Source: Sphingomonas sp. Y57 | GTDB lineage: Bacteria; Pseudomonadota; Alphaproteobacteria; Sphingomonadales; Sphingomonadaceae | DNA: 58,840 bases | Direction of reading: 5' to 3' | NCBI RefSeq assembly: GCF_001015195.1 | Contig: NZ_LDES01000022.1 | Span: 111,657-170,496, forward strand | Shown here: positions 8,369-18,538 of the stretch, one piece after another | How positions within the stretch are numbered: position 1 is the stretch's first letter | Layout: each line of letters opens with the position of its first letter | Notes under the pieces: generated by a model | Databases searched by the model: none | What the model was told of the DNA's origin: nothing | What the model saw: the letters and a program-made list of their open reading frames with translations, nothing else | Position numbers and translations under genes: made by a program

Positions 8369-9042
8369 GCGCCTATCAACGCGCGCTGGCCGATGCCGTC
8401 CGGCATGATGGGGAAGATGGGTCCGTTCCTTCGGGGCTTTCCGTTCGCGGCCTCGCCCTGACGCGGCGGGTTCGCCACAGCTGGTGCCTCGGCCGCGTCC
8501 GTCGCGCCGCTCCGCTGACCCTCGCCATATTGACCGAAGACAATCGCGAGAAGATCGTCGGCGAATGGGTCGCACGCGGCGGCGGGACCAGTTCCTTCTT
8601 CGAAACGGAAGCGGAAGCCTTTCTCACCTTCATCTCCGGGCTGCTGGACCGACCGAGCCATGCATCGAGCCTGTGCCGCTTCGAACGCGCCGTGATCCGC
8701 GCACGAGGCGCTTCAACCATAGACCGGCCAATCCGTCCCTCGTCGATCGACAGTCTGGTCAGGCGATCGTCCCATGCTGATCTCGTCGAGTTGCACGCCC
8801 CTGTCGAACAGCTGCTCGAGGCCCTTGCCAAAACGCGGCCTTGGCCCGCCATATGCAAGGGTTCGCACCAGTTGCTCGTGGCGCCGGGCATCGCCGGTCT
8901 CGTGCGCGACGCCAGCCCCGTAGAGATCGCCCTCTGGCATGCCGCCGAGCGGCCCGTCCCCGCAAAGGACTATTGGCCGGCGGCCCGGTCGCTCGTCGCC
9001 TGTGGGGTGCTGGAAACCGTCACGGGCGTGAACGGAGGCTAA
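8356..9042 (+). CDS. MNIO partner protein, DUF2063/BufC-like
   Basis: This 228-residue protein starts inside the MNIO gene (13-base overlap), so the two are translationally coupled. The N-terminal helices (RLSAYQRALADAVRHDG, then LALTRRVRHSWCLGRVRRA) resemble the DUF2063 domain of MNIO partner proteins, which bind the precursor leader. The C-terminal half (FLTFISGLL, then GIAGLVRDASPVEIALWHAA) looks like a helical or winged domain. Similarity is weak and based on position and helix pattern. The expected role is presenting the peptide at 7169-7381 to the enzyme. No transporter or protease gene adjoins the cassette; it is followed by hflX on the opposite strand. Confidence 0.7.
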   Translation: MSRLSAYQRALADAVRHDGEDGSVPSGLSVRGLALTRRVRHSWCLGRVRRAAPLTLAILTEDNREKIVGEWVARGGGTSSFFETEAEAFLTFISGLLDRPSHASSLCRFERAVIRARGASTIDRPIRPSSIDSLVRRSSHADLVELHAPVEQLLEALAKTRPWPAICKGSHQLLVAPGIAGLVRDASPVEIALWHAAERPVPAKDYWPAARSLVACGVLETVTGVNGG

Positions 9043-9061
9043 GCGGGGCGGTCAGCGCGTG

Positions 9062-10378
9062 TCACCGCGCCTCGAAGCGGGCCAGATCCTTGTCGGACAG
9101 CCGGACCTCGACGATCATCGCGTCGCCCTCGATCTCCTGCCCGATCACCTCGCCATTGGCGTGGAGCCAGGCCAGCGCCGCACCGTCGGCGACCGGCACC
9201 GACAGGGTACGGACGCGATTACCCGTCGAGAGCCGGTCGGACACCAGCCGGCGCAGTTCCTCGACCCCTTCGCCCGTCAGCGCCGACAGCGGCACGACAT
9301 CGTCACGGCGCACAGCTTCCGCTTCGGTCGCAGCACGCGCCTCGGGATCGAGCATATCGATCTTGTTCCAAACCTCGAGGATCGGCGCGCCCTCCCCGGC
9401 CTCGCCTTCCGGGGCCCTGGGGCCGACACCGATCTCGCCGAGCACCGCCAGCACGTCGCCGGCCTGGGCGTCGCTGTCGGGATGGGAGATGTCGCGGACG
9501 TGCAGGATGATGTCTGCCCCGGTCACCTCTTCCAGCGTCGCGCGGAAGGCGGCAACGAGCTGGGTCGGCAGGTCGGAGACGAAGCCGACCGTGTCGGACA
9601 GGATCGCCTTGTCGATGCCGGGCAGCGAAATCTGCCGCATCGTCGGATCGAGCGTGGCGAAGAGCAGATCCTCGGCCATTACCTTCGCCCCGGTCATGCG
9701 GTTGAACAGGGTCGACTTGCCGGCGTTGGTGTAGCCGACCAGCGCGATCACCGGCCAGGGCGCCCGCTGCCGCCGGGCACGATGGAGGCCGCGGGTACGA
9801 CGCACCTGCTCCAGCTCGCGGCGCAGCTTCGCCATCCGATCGCGGATCAGGCGGCGATCGGCCTCGATCTGGGTCTCGCCCGGGCCGCCGAGGAAGCCGA
9901 AGCCGCCGCGCTGCCGTTCGAGGTGGGTCCAGCTCCGCACGAGACGGCCCGCCTGATAGTCGAGATGGGCGAGTTCGACCTGCAGTCGCCCCTCGGCGGT
10001 CGCCGCGCGCTCACCGAAAATCTCGAGGATCAGGCCGGTGCGGTCGATCACCTTGGCCTCGGTCGCCTTTTCCAGGTTACGCTGCTGAATGGGGGTCAGC
10101 GCCGCATCGACGATGATCAGCTCGACTTCACCCTGGCGGGCGGCGAGCGCGATCTGGTCGACCTGGCCGGAGCCGAACAGGGTGGCGGGCTTGGGATCGC
10201 GCAGGCGGAAGGCGAGCTTGTCGACCACGTCGACCCCGATCGCGGCGGCGAGGCCTGCCGCCTCGTCGAGCCGCGCCTCCGCGCTGCGAGGATTGTCGCC
10301 GGAACGTTCGGGCAGGGCCACCAGCGCTCGCGCGCCGCGGCTCAGCCCGTCGTCCTCGTCACGGTTGAAAACGCTCAA
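9062..10378 (-). CDS. hflX: Ribosome-associated GTPase HflX
   Basis: A 438-residue HflX GTPase that binds and splits stalled 70S ribosomes. The N-terminal HflX domain has [10 protein letters not shown] near 67-76 and [14 protein letters not shown] near 90-103, then [20 protein letters not shown] near 158-177. The G domain has G1 GYTNAGKST near 213, switch LDPTMR, G3 DTVGF and G4 NKID. The start is a TTG at 10376-10378 overlapping the hfq TGA (TTGA), so translation is coupled to hfq, the usual gene pair. It is of ordinary length. Confidence 0.93.
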   Translation of the reverse strand: MSVFNRDEDDGLSRGARALVALPERSGDNPRSAEARLDEAAGLAAAIGVDVVDKLAFRLRDPKPATLFGSGQVDQIALAARQGEVELIIVDAALTPIQQRNLEKATEAKVIDRTGLILEIFGERAATAEGRLQVELAHLDYQAGRLVRSWTHLERQRGGFGFLGGPGETQIEADRRLIRDRMAKLRRELEQVRRTRGLHRARRQRAPWPVIALVGYTNAGKSTLFNRMTGAKVMAEDLLFATLDPTMRQISLPGIDKAILSDTVGFVSDLPTQLVAAFRATLEEVTGADIILHVRDISHPDSDAQAGDVLAVLGEIGVGPRAPEGEAGEGAPILEVWNKIDMLDPEARAATEAEAVRRDDVVPLSALTGEGVEELRRLVSDRLSTGNRVRTLSVPVADGAALAWLHANGEVIGQEIEGDAMIVEVRLSDKDLARFEAR

Positions 10379-10857
10379 TCGTCGTCCGAGCTGTCGATCT
10401 CGGCCAGGTTGATCGGATGGGCCGGCTGCACCGTCGAGATGGCATGCTTGTAGACGAGCTGGCTGAGGCCGTCCCGCCGCAACAGCATGCAGAACAGGTC
10501 ATAGGCCGCGATCTCACCCTGGAGCATCACGCCGTTGACGAGGAACATCGTCACGGGTTCGCGCGCCTTGCGGACCGCCGAGAGGAACACCTCCTGCAGC
10601 AGATGGGACTTCTTGTCCTCGAAGCTCTTGTCGATCTCCGCCATGTCGAGCGGATGCGCGGGCATCACCGTCGAGATGGCGTGCTTGTAGATCAGCTGCG
10701 ACTGGCCGTCGCGGCGAAGCAGGACCGAAAAATTGTCGAACCAGGTGATGATGCCCTGGAGCTTGACGCCCTTCACGAGGAACATCGTGACGGGGGTTTT
10801 GGTCTTACGGACCGAGTTGAGGAAGATATCCTGAAGATTATTGACCTTGTCGGCCAT
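10375..10857 (-). CDS. hfq: Double-Sm-domain Hfq RNA chaperone
   Basis: This 160-residue protein carries two complete Hfq Sm domains in one chain: about residues 6-66 and 84-144, joined by an acidic linker. Each ends with the Sm2 motif YKHAISTV (57-64 and 136-143). Domain 1 keeps the proximal-face residues Q9, D10, F43, Y57, K58 and H59. Domain 2 keeps Q88, F122, Y136, K137 and H138 but has Glu for Asp at 89. At the position of E. coli Lys31 domain 1 has Lys32 and domain 2 has Met111. Tandem Hfq has been noted in sphingomonads. Three chains would make a pseudo-hexamer. The start at 10857 (MADKVNN) is chosen by homology; the acidic tail ends in DSSDDD. It is cotranscribed with hflX. Confidence 0.93.
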   Translation of the reverse strand: MADKVNNLQDIFLNSVRKTKTPVTMFLVKGVKLQGIITWFDNFSVLLRRDGQSQLIYKHAISTVMPAHPLDMAEIDKSFEDKKSHLLQEVFLSAVRKAREPVTMFLVNGVMLQGEIAAYDLFCMLLRRDGLSQLVYKHAISTVQPAHPINLAEIDSSDDD

Positions 10858-11021
10858 TGCCGGTCTCCGGTCTTGGCGGGTCATGGCCCGCTGATTGCGC
10901 CGTTGCATGGCGTCGTGCAGCCCACGCCACATGCGGGGCTGGCTCCTTCATATAGCAGCTTCGCGGGCGCGTCCATCTCGCAGTTGCAGCAAAACCGCTC
11001 ACTTCGCCGCAGGCGCGCATC

Positions 11022-11117
11022 CGTAATCCTGACGAAAGTCAGGATCTCCCTTTTTCTTCAATGCCTTGCCTGAACTTCCTGAAAGGCAGCGATATCCCGG
11101 CTTTCGCCGGGATGACG
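11022..11117. repeat. Paired-arm dispersed repeat
   Basis: A left arm (AATCCTGACGAAAGTCAGGAT) and a right arm (ATCCCGGCTTTCGCCGGGAT then GACGG) face each other about 45 bases apart. It lies between ntrX and hfq. Each arm is itself an inverted repeat. It is one copy of the family seen at 33155-33246, 49494-49589, 52945-53024, 53888-53969 and 56199-56289. The 270-bp gap between hfq and ntrX otherwise holds only the hfq upstream region. Confidence 0.7.
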
Positions 11118-11127
11118 GATGGAAGGG

Positions 11128-12519
11128 TCAGCCCTCCTCCCCCTCGTCCCTGGGGTCGACCAGCCCCAGCGTCTTGAGCTTGCGGTGGAGCGCCGAGCGC
11201 TCCATCCCGATGAAGGAAGCCGTCTTGGAGATATTCCCGGAGAAGCGCCGGATCTGGACGCGCAGATATTCCCGCTCGAACGTCTCGCGCGCCTCGCGCA
11301 GCGGCGTGCCCATGATCGATCGGGCTGCCTCGCCCGGCGCCAGCCGAGCCTGGTCGCTCAATATCTCGGGCGGGAGCATGTCGAGCTCGATCCGCCCGAT
11401 CCTCTCGCCCGGCGCGAGGATGATCGTCCGCTCGACGATGTTGCGGAGCTGGCGGACGTTGCCCGGCCAGTCGTAAGTCTGGAGCGCGCCGACCGCATCG
11501 TCGGTCACCACCGGCGTCGGCACCCGCCGTTCGGAGGCGAAGCGCGCCAGGAAATGCTCGACCAGCGCCGGGATGTCCTCGCGCCGCTCGGCCAGCGGCG
11601 GGATGTTCACCGGTACGACGTTGAGCCGGTAATAGAGATCCTCGCGGAAACGCCCGGCAGTGATCTCCTCGGCCAGGTTGCGCGAGGTAGCGGAGACGAC
11701 TCGGACGTCGACCTTGACGATGCGCTGCCCGCCGACCCGGTTGAACGCCTGTTCGGTCAGAACCCGCAATATCTTCGCCTGGGTGGTGAGCGGCATGTCG
11801 GCGATCTCGTCGAGGAACAGCGTGCCGCCATGCGCCTGTTCGAGCAGTCCCGGCCGGATCAGTTCGCCATTCTCCTCGACCCCGAACAGCTCCTCCTCGA
11901 CCCGCTCCGGCTCCATCCGCGCCGCGCTGACGACAATGAAGGGGGCCTGAGCGCGATGGCTCCAGACATGGAGGAGGCGCGCGGCTACCTCCTTGCCGAC
12001 ACCGGCCGGACCGCTGATCAGCACCCGGCTGCCAGTCGCGGCGACGCGCTTCAGCGTGGCACGGATGCCGTTGATCGCGCCCGAATTGCCGGTGAGTTCC
12101 TCCTCCTGACCCATCTGCGCCTTGAGCGTCGCATTCTCGCGGCGCAGCCGGTCGGTCTCGGTCGCGCGGTCGACCAGCAGAAGGAGATGCTCGGCCTCGA
12201 ACGGCTTCTCGATGAAGTCGGTCGCGCCGCGACGGATCGCGGTCACCGCCGTGTCGAGATTGCCGTGGCCGGAGATCATCAGCACCGGCAGCGTCGAGTC
12301 GCGGCGCTTGATCTCGTCGAGCAGGTCGAGGCCGTCGAGACGCGATCCTTGCAGCCAGACGTCGAGCAGCACGAGCGACGGCCGCCGCTCGTCGATCGCC
12401 GCGAGCGCCGAGTCGCTGTCGGCGGCGGTGCGGGCGGCATAGCCCTCATCCTCCAGCACGCCTGCCACCAGGTCGCGGATATCCGCTTCGTCGTCGACAA
12501 TCAGGATTTCGAGCGCCAT
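11128..12519 (-). CDS. ntrX: Nitrogen-response regulator NtrX
   Basis: A 463-residue response regulator paired with NtrY. The receiver domain (1-120) has the acidic pair DDEAD near 8-12, phospho-acceptor Asp in LVLLDVW near 53 and Lys in IEKPF near 103. The AAA+ domain follows (150-385) with Walker [13 protein letters not shown] and a sensor segment YDWPGNVRQLRN, then a Fis-type HTH (NISKTASFIGMERSALHRKL) at the C-terminus. Walker A is altered to GPAGVGKE and the sigma-54-contacting GAFTGA loop is missing: ELFGVEENGELIRPG occupies its place. It is therefore unlikely to activate sigma-54 promoters. It starts 3 bases after the ntrY stop. Confidence 0.93.
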   Translation of the reverse strand: MALEILIVDDEADIRDLVAGVLEDEGYAARTAADSDSALAAIDERRPSLVLLDVWLQGSRLDGLDLLDEIKRRDSTLPVLMISGHGNLDTAVTAIRRGATDFIEKPFEAEHLLLLVDRATETDRLRRENATLKAQMGQEEELTGNSGAINGIRATLKRVAATGSRVLISGPAGVGKEVAARLLHVWSHRAQAPFIVVSAARMEPERVEEELFGVEENGELIRPGLLEQAHGGTLFLDEIADMPLTTQAKILRVLTEQAFNRVGGQRIVKVDVRVVSATSRNLAEEITAGRFREDLYYRLNVVPVNIPPLAERREDIPALVEHFLARFASERRVPTPVVTDDAVGALQTYDWPGNVRQLRNIVERTIILAPGERIGRIELDMLPPEILSDQARLAPGEAARSIMGTPLREARETFEREYLRVQIRRFSGNISKTASFIGMERSALHRKLKTLGLVDPRDEGEEG

Positions 12520-12522
12520 GCC

Positions 12523-14775
12523 TCAACCAGTTCCACTTCTCTTGAGTTCGGGGAATTTCGCTTCCTCGGTGCCGGCGCGGTCCTCGCCCTCCACGGCGAG
12601 GCTGCCGAGCGCTTCCAGGTCGAAATCCATCTCGACCATGGTGCCGCCGCCCGGCCGGTCGCGCAGCGCCAGCGTGCCGAGATGGTCCTCGACGATCTTG
12701 CGAACGATGGCGAGGCCAAGGCCGGTGCCGCGCTTGCGCGTCGTCATATAGGGCTCGGTCAGCCGCTCGCGCTCGGGCGGCAATCCGGGGCCGTTGTCGG
12801 CCAGCACGATGCGCAGCCGTCGCTCGGCGATGCGGATCGTCATCGCGATCACGCCGGGGGCGTGCTGCGCGGGGTTCTCCTCGATCGCCTCGACCGCGTT
12901 CTTGACGAGGTTGGTCAGCGCCTGGCCGAGCTGGCGGCGATCGCAGACCATCGTCGGGGTAAGCCCCTCGCTGTCGAGGCTGAAGCTGATCGCCGGATGA
13001 GCGACCTCCTGCAGGAACATCGCCTGACGGGCAATGTCGACGATCGCCTCTTCACGGAAGGCCGGCTTGGGCATGCGGGCGAAGGACGAGAATTCGTCAA
13101 CGATCCGGCGCATGTCGCCAACCTGGCGGACGATCGTCGCGGTCAGCCGCTCGAACACGCCCGGATCGGACGATATCTCCTTGCCGTAGCGGCGCTGGAG
13201 CCGCTCAGCGGCGAGCTGGATCGGGGTCAGCGGATTCTTGATCTCGTGCGCGATGCGCCGGGCGACATCGGCCCAGGCGGCACGGCGCTGGTCCGCAAGG
13301 CGTTGGGTTATGTCGTCGAAGGTCAGCACCTGCGCGCCCTCCGCCGCGACCGAGCGCACCGACAGGGTGCGCGGCTCACCCGCGATGACGATCTGAACCA
13401 CCGCCTCGCGGTCGCCGGCGTCGAGGATATGGTGCAGCTCGGGCGAAATGTCGGCCAGCGGCAGGCCGTCGACCGGCTCTTCGAGGTTGAGCATCGCCCG
13501 CGCCGAGGGATTGACGAGCGTGATCCGGCGATCGGCGTCGACCGAGATGACGCCCGCCGTCACACCCGACAGCACGGCCTCGATGAAGGCGCTGCGGCTT
13601 TCGAGCTGGCTGTTGGCCGCGACCAGCGCGCCGGTCTGCTCGCCGAGCTTGCGGGTCATGCGGTTGAAGGCGCTGCCGAGCGTGCCGATCTCGTCGGGGC
13701 TCGGATCGATATGGACGCGCGCGCTGAGATCGCCGGCCGCCACCCGGCGCGCGGCGGCGACGAGGTCGTTGACCGGCCGGACCAGCCTGTCGGCGACGGT
13801 CATCGCGACCCAGATGGCGATGCCGAGGATCGCCAGCGCTATGATCATCAGCAGGATGTTGAAGCGGAGCTGGAGCGCGCGGGCGCGATCGACCGTCGCC
13901 ACATAATCGCCCAGCGCCGATCGCGCGCGGGCGGCCTGGGCGAGGACGTTGCGGTCGGACTGACGCGAAATGTAGAGATAGGTGCGGCTCGCCGCGTCGA
14001 GCAGAATCGTGCCCTCGATCCGGTCGCCCGCGGCGGCGGTGATACGCGGCTGACCACCTGCCAGGAAAGGCAGCGTCGCGGGCGGCAGGCGCTTGTCGAG
14101 CGGCCGCTTGTCGAGATTGGCGAGGGCGATCAGCTGCGGCGTGCCGGCGCGATCGACGCTGATGATCGCCGACTCCGACAGGCCGCGATAGGCGACCTGG
14201 CGCGCGAAGAAAGGCGCGAAGCGCGGATCGTCGATCGTCGTCGCCGACAGCGCGCTGCGCAGGTCGCCCGACATGGCGAGGATGTCGCCCAGCAGCCGCT
14301 CCTTGCTCTCGGTCACATAGGCCTGCGCGACGCGCTCCGAACTGCGCAGGACCACGGTCGCCTTGTCGGAGAACCAGAATTCGGTGCCGAGCTGGAACAG
14401 CAGCGACGCGAAAATCACGACCAGCAGCGTCGGGGCGGTGGCAATCAGCGAGAAGAAGGCGACGAGGCGGACGTGCAGCCGCGCCTTGCCGCCCAGCCCC
14501 GATCGCGCCGCCCGGTGCAGCGCCACCCGGCGCGCTGCGAGCACCATCAGCACCATGAAGGACAGCAGGTTGGCGCCGAGCAGCAGCGCCACCACGGTCG
14601 GGGAGATCGGAATCTCGGGCTTGCCGCTGGCCGTGACGACGCGATAGCTGACCGCCACCACCAGCAGCGCAGCCAGTGGCGCCAATATCTCCAGCAAAGG
14701 CATCAGGCGCCGTGGTCGCAGCGCCGTCACCGCGCGCCTGCGCCACCGCCTGGATACAAGCCCGAATGCAGCCAT
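12523..14775 (-). CDS. ntrY: Membrane sensor histidine kinase NtrY
   Basis: A 750-residue inner-membrane histidine kinase. Three hydrophobic segments lie in the first 110 residues and a fourth near 320-345; the loop between the third and fourth is a periplasmic sensor of about 200 residues. HAMP (about 345-395), PAS (about 405-510), HisKA with ARRIAHEIKNPLTP (His near 535) and HATPase with LVKNAVEAIEE, DNGPGLPPE and GTGLGLAIV follow. The start at 14775 (MAAFGLVSRRW) is chosen because the longer frame adds 41 residues unlike NtrY. It phosphorylates NtrX (12519 downwards) and lies 128 bases after ntrC on the same strand. Confidence 0.93.
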   Translation of the reverse strand: MAAFGLVSRRWRRRAVTALRPRRLMPLLEILAPLAALLVVAVSYRVVTASGKPEIPISPTVVALLLGANLLSFMVLMVLAARRVALHRAARSGLGGKARLHVRLVAFFSLIATAPTLLVVIFASLLFQLGTEFWFSDKATVVLRSSERVAQAYVTESKERLLGDILAMSGDLRSALSATTIDDPRFAPFFARQVAYRGLSESAIISVDRAGTPQLIALANLDKRPLDKRLPPATLPFLAGGQPRITAAAGDRIEGTILLDAASRTYLYISRQSDRNVLAQAARARSALGDYVATVDRARALQLRFNILLMIIALAILGIAIWVAMTVADRLVRPVNDLVAAARRVAAGDLSARVHIDPSPDEIGTLGSAFNRMTRKLGEQTGALVAANSQLESRSAFIEAVLSGVTAGVISVDADRRITLVNPSARAMLNLEEPVDGLPLADISPELHHILDAGDREAVVQIVIAGEPRTLSVRSVAAEGAQVLTFDDITQRLADQRRAAWADVARRIAHEIKNPLTPIQLAAERLQRRYGKEISSDPGVFERLTATIVRQVGDMRRIVDEFSSFARMPKPAFREEAIVDIARQAMFLQEVAHPAISFSLDSEGLTPTMVCDRRQLGQALTNLVKNAVEAIEENPAQHAPGVIAMTIRIAERRLRIVLADNGPGLPPERERLTEPYMTTRKRGTGLGLAIVRKIVEDHLGTLALRDRPGGGTMVEMDFDLEALGSLAVEGEDRAGTEEAKFPELKRSGTG

Positions 14776-14903
14776 CGTGACCGGATTACCACAAGGGCGT
14801 GGCGTCGGGAACACATTTGGCATGCCTAAGGTGCCGGCGGTCGCATCCGCGACCTTGGCAGGCGGATGTCCGCCGCCCGGCGCCTGAGGGCTTAACAAAA
14901 AAT

Positions 14904-16361
14904 TCAGTCCAGTCTTCGCGAGGCTCCGGCGTCGATCCCGAGATCGGTCAGCTTCTTGCGCAGGGTGTTCCGGTTGATCCCCAGCAAGCGCGCAGCCCGG
15001 AGCTGGTTGCCCTTGGCCGCCGCCATGCTGAGCTCCAGCAGCGGCCGCTCGACCTCCGCCAACACCCGGTCGTAGAGCCCGTCGGGGGGCAGGTCGCGGC
15101 CGAAGGTAGCGAAATAGCGGCCGAGATGCTGCCCGACCGCATCGGCGAGGCCCCCGCTGCCTGCCGGCACGGGCGGCGGCGTCTCGGCGGTCGGGCGCTG
15201 GTGCAATTGCTGCTCGACCAGCGACGCGGTGATCACGTCCTCACGGCTGAGCACCGCCAGGCGGCGCATCAGATTTTCGAGCTCCCGGACATTGCCGGGC
15301 CAGCCATATTGGCCGAGCCGCGCGACCGCCCCCGCATCCAGCACCTTGCGCGGCAGGCCGTCCGCCGCCGCGCGTTCCAGGAAGAAGCGCGCGAGTTCGC
15401 CAATGTCGTCGCCACGCTGCCGCAACGCCGGCAGCCGGATCGGCACCACGTTGAGGCGATAATAGAGATCCTCGCGGAAACCGCCGTCGGCGATCAGCCT
15501 GGGAAGGTCCTTGTGGGTGGCAGCGATGATGCGAACGTCCGCGCGGATCGACCGCGCGCCGCCGACGGTGGTGAACTCGCCCGCCTGAAGGACGCGGAGC
15601 AACCTCGTCTGCGCCTCCATCGGCATGTCGCCGATCTCGTCGAGGAACAACGTGCCGCCCTGTGCCTGCTCGAAGCGGCCGGCGCTGCGCGCCTGCGCAC
15701 CGGTGAAGGCGCCACGCTCGTGTCCGAACAGCTCGGATTCGATCAACTCCCGCGGAATCGCGGCCATGTTGATCGCGACGAACGGCGCCGCCGAGCGCGG
15801 CCCGAAGTCATGGATGGCGCGCGCGACGAGTTCCTTGCCGGTGCCCGACTCGCCCAGCACCAGCACGGTCAGGTCGTTGGCGACGACCCGTGCGATGGTG
15901 CGGTACACCTCCTGCATCGGCGGCGACCGGCCGATCAGCGGCAGGTCCTCGGCCGCCTCGCCGTCGAGCGCCGCCGCGCTGCCGCCCGTCCGGGCCGCGA
16001 GCGCGTCGGATACGGCGCGGGTCAGCTCGCCAAGGTCGAACGGCTTGGGAAGATAGTCGAACGCCCCCTGCTCGGTCGCCCGCAGCGCCGTGGTGAAGGT
16101 GTTCTGCGCCGACAGCACGATCACCGGCAGGCCGGGATTGGTGCGGAGCATCTCGGGAATGATGTCGAGCCCATTGCCGTCGGGCAGGACGACATCGGTA
16201 ACCAGCACCTGCGGATCGAAGCTGGCGAACAGCCGGCGCTGCTCGGCTACCGAGGCCGCGGTCTCGACGATGTGGCCCGCGCGGCGCAGCGCCTCGCGCA
16301 CGACGGTACGGATGGCGCCGTCGTCGTCGACGACGAGGACCCTGCCCCCTGTTCCGGTCAT
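14904..16361 (-). CDS. ntrC: Nitrogen regulator NtrC (sigma-54 activator)
   Basis: A 485-residue NtrC. The receiver (1-120) has DDDGAIR near 12-18, phospho-Asp in [11 protein letters not shown] near 55 and KPF near 107. The AAA+ domain has canonical Walker A GESGTGKE, the sigma-54 contact loop GAFTGA, Walker [13 protein letters not shown], and [12 protein letters not shown]. The C-terminal Fis-type HTH reads [17 protein letters not shown]. All motifs are intact, in contrast to NtrX. It overlaps the ntrB stop by 4 bases and is expected to activate glnA/glnB-type promoters under nitrogen limitation. Confidence 0.95.
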   Translation of the reverse strand: MTGTGGRVLVVDDDGAIRTVVREALRRAGHIVETAASVAEQRRLFASFDPQVLVTDVVLPDGNGLDIIPEMLRTNPGLPVIVLSAQNTFTTALRATEQGAFDYLPKPFDLGELTRAVSDALAARTGGSAAALDGEAAEDLPLIGRSPPMQEVYRTIARVVANDLTVLVLGESGTGKELVARAIHDFGPRSAAPFVAINMAAIPRELIESELFGHERGAFTGAQARSAGRFEQAQGGTLFLDEIGDMPMEAQTRLLRVLQAGEFTTVGGARSIRADVRIIAATHKDLPRLIADGGFREDLYYRLNVVPIRLPALRQRGDDIGELARFFLERAAADGLPRKVLDAGAVARLGQYGWPGNVRELENLMRRLAVLSREDVITASLVEQQLHQRPTAETPPPVPAGSGGLADAVGQHLGRYFATFGRDLPPDGLYDRVLAEVERPLLELSMAAAKGNQLRAARLLGINRNTLRKKLTDLGIDAGASRRLD

Positions 16362-17479
16362 GCCGTCACCCGCGCACGGGGGAGCAACAGGCGGAACACG
16401 GTCCGCGGCGGAGTGCCTTCACGCGCATATTCGATGATTCCCCCCTGATCGGAGACGAGCTTCTCCACCAGCGCCAGGCCGAGGCCGCTGCCGGTGCGCT
16501 TGGTGGTGACGAACGGATCAAACAGATGCCCCTCGATTTCGGGCGGGGCGCCGGGGCCCTCGTCGATCACGCAGAGCTCGATCGGCAGCGGCTGGCGTGC
16601 GTCGCCATCGGCGCGCCGCATCGACACGCCATGGCGATAGGCGGTCGTCAGGGTGATCGCGCCGGGGCCCTCGCCCATCGCCTCGGCGGCATTCTTGAGC
16701 AGGTTGATCAATATCTGAATCAGCGAATCGCGGTGGCCGAGCACGGCCGGCAGCGACGGGTCATAAATCTCACGGATCAGCCGCCCCTGCGCGAAGCCCT
16801 TGAGCGCCACTTCGCGCGCGTGGCCGAGAATGGCGTGGATATTCTGCGGCGCCATCTCGATCGGGCGGGTGTCGGTGAAGCCCTGCATCCGATCGATCAG
16901 CGCGGCCACGCGGTCGACCTCCTCGCGGATCAGGCGGGTGAGCGGGCGCGACTCGTCATCGCAACTCATCTCCAGCAACTGCGCCGCGCCGCGCACCGCG
17001 GATAGCGGGTTTTTCACCTCGTGGGCCAGCATCGCCGCGGCGGCGACCGCGGTGCGGGTGCCGCCCTCGCGGTCGATCGAGCGCGCCCCGATCGCGCTGC
17101 GCGCATGGCCATGGATCGACACCGCGCGCCAGCCGGGCCGATCGGGCAGCGGCGCCACCATCAGGTCGACACGCATCCGCCGTCCGCCAGGCAGCATGAT
17201 GTCGATGTCATAGGCGGCGAAAGGCGCGTCGCTCGGCATCGTCGTCAGGGGATGCCCGATCGCATCGAGCACCCCGTGCCCGACGATCTGGTTGCGGCTG
17301 AGGTTGAACAGCGATTCGCACGCCGCGTTGATCTCGGCGACCTGCCCCTCGGGATCGATCGTCAGCACCGCCGTCGCCATCGCCGCCATGATCTCGGCCG
17401 CGGAAGGGGGATCGGCGGGAACCTCCGCCGCCGGTGCGCGCCGCCCGAAGCGGATCAGGCTGCTGCCCGGGAGAGCCAT
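16358..17479 (-). CDS. ntrB: Nitrogen sensor kinase NtrB
   Basis: A 373-residue soluble histidine kinase. A PAS domain occupies about residues 25-130 ([19 protein letters not shown]). The phospho-acceptor His lies in [20 protein letters not shown] near 160, and the ATPase domain has [21 protein letters not shown] and [15 protein letters not shown]-controlled phosphorylation of NtrC is the family role. The start at 17479 overlaps the end of dusB by 25 bases, giving the classic nifR3-ntrB-ntrC order; the ntrC start overlaps this gene's stop. Confidence 0.94.
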   Translation of the reverse strand: MALPGSSLIRFGRRAPAAEVPADPPSAAEIMAAMATAVLTIDPEGQVAEINAACESLFNLSRNQIVGHGVLDAIGHPLTTMPSDAPFAAYDIDIMLPGGRRMRVDLMVAPLPDRPGWRAVSIHGHARSAIGARSIDREGGTRTAVAAAAMLAHEVKNPLSAVRGAAQLLEMSCDDESRPLTRLIREEVDRVAALIDRMQGFTDTRPIEMAPQNIHAILGHAREVALKGFAQGRLIREIYDPSLPAVLGHRDSLIQILINLLKNAAEAMGEGPGAITLTTAYRHGVSMRRADGDARQPLPIELCVIDEGPGAPPEIEGHLFDPFVTTKRTGSGLGLALVEKLVSDQGGIIEYAREGTPPRTVFRLLLPRARVTA

Positions 17480-18456
17480 GGCGCGTAAAATTCTCCGAGC
17501 ATGGCGATCACCCGCGCGGCGTCGGGTTCCTGGTTGACCTTGTTGCGAAACTCCGCCGACCCGGCCAGCCCCTTGGTGTACCAGCCGATATGCTTGCGGG
17601 CCATGTTGACGCCGACTTCCTTGCCGTAAAGTTCAAGCATCGCATGATAATGCACTAGGATTACGTGATATTGTTCCTCGATCGTCGGATCGGGCCGGCG
17701 CTCGCCCGTCGCGAGATAATGCATCACCTGCGACAGCAGCCACGGCCGGCCATAGGAACCGCGCCCGATCATCAGGCCGTCGGCGCCCGACTGGTCGAGC
17801 GCCGTCTCGGCATCCTCGATCGAGCAGATGTCTCCGTTGACGATCACCGGGATAGAGACGGCCTCCTTGACCCGTCGCACGAACGCCCAGTCGGCCGATC
17901 CCTTGTACATCTGGCAGCGGGTGCGGCCATGGACGGTGATCATCTTCACGCCGACATCCTCGGCGATCCGGGCCAGTTCGGGGGCGTTGAGGCTGTCATG
18001 GTCCCAGCCCATCCGCATCTTGAGCGTGACCGGCACCTCGACCGCCGCGACCGTCGCCTTGACGATCTCGACGGCGAGCTCCGGCGTGCGCATCAGCGCG
18101 GAACCCGCGTCGCCGTTAACGACCTTGCGGACGGGACAGCCCATGTTGATGTCGATGATCGCAGCGCCGCGGTCCTGGCTGAGTTTCGCCGCCTCGCCCA
18201 TCTCCTTCGGCGTGCAGCCGACCAGCTGCATGGACACCGGCTCCTCGGCCGGGTCCCACAGCGCCTTCTGTACCGACTGGCGGGTCTCGCGGATCGCCGC
18301 CTGGCTGGCGATCATCTCCGTGACGTTCAACCCGGAGCCGTAGCCGCGCACCACCTTACGGAACGGCAGATCGCTCACGCCGGTCATGGGCGCGAGAATC
18401 ACGGGATTGTCGATCCGCACGGGACCGATGTCGATGGGACGCAGTCTGGGGGTCAT
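17455..18456 (-). CDS. dusB: tRNA-dihydrouridine synthase DusB (NifR3)
   Basis: A 333-residue FMN-dependent tRNA-dihydrouridine synthase. The TIM barrel opens with [17 protein letters not shown] near 17-33 and contains [10 protein letters not shown] with the catalytic Cys near 103, LKMRMGWD near 145 and [12 protein letters not shown] near 174. The C-terminal helical domain is present. It is the first gene of the ntr operon on this strand, as in many alphaproteobacteria, and overlaps ntrB by 25 bases. Its promoter must lie in the 171-bp gap to ispDF, which also carries a repeat. Confidence 0.94.
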   Translation of the reverse strand: MTPRLRPIDIGPVRIDNPVILAPMTGVSDLPFRKVVRGYGSGLNVTEMIASQAAIRETRQSVQKALWDPAEEPVSMQLVGCTPKEMGEAAKLSQDRGAAIIDINMGCPVRKVVNGDAGSALMRTPELAVEIVKATVAAVEVPVTLKMRMGWDHDSLNAPELARIAEDVGVKMITVHGRTRCQMYKGSADWAFVRRVKEAVSIPVIVNGDICSIEDAETALDQSGADGLMIGRGSYGRPWLLSQVMHYLATGERRPDPTIEEQYHVILVHYHAMLELYGKEVGVNMARKHIGWYTKGLAGSAEFRNKVNQEPDAARVIAMLGEFYAPWLSRAAA

Positions 18457-18538
18457 GAAGCCATATTGCCTAAAAAAGCGGCAATCGCTCTACCCGCAAA
18501 GCGTGCGGGGAGCAAGCGACGGCATTACTCGACCAGAT

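Noticed and set aside
11119-14829. A 1236-codon plus-strand frame over ntrX and ntrY
   Set aside because: The translation is Arg/Asp/His-rich with no recognisable fold, whereas the minus strand encodes intact NtrX and NtrY.
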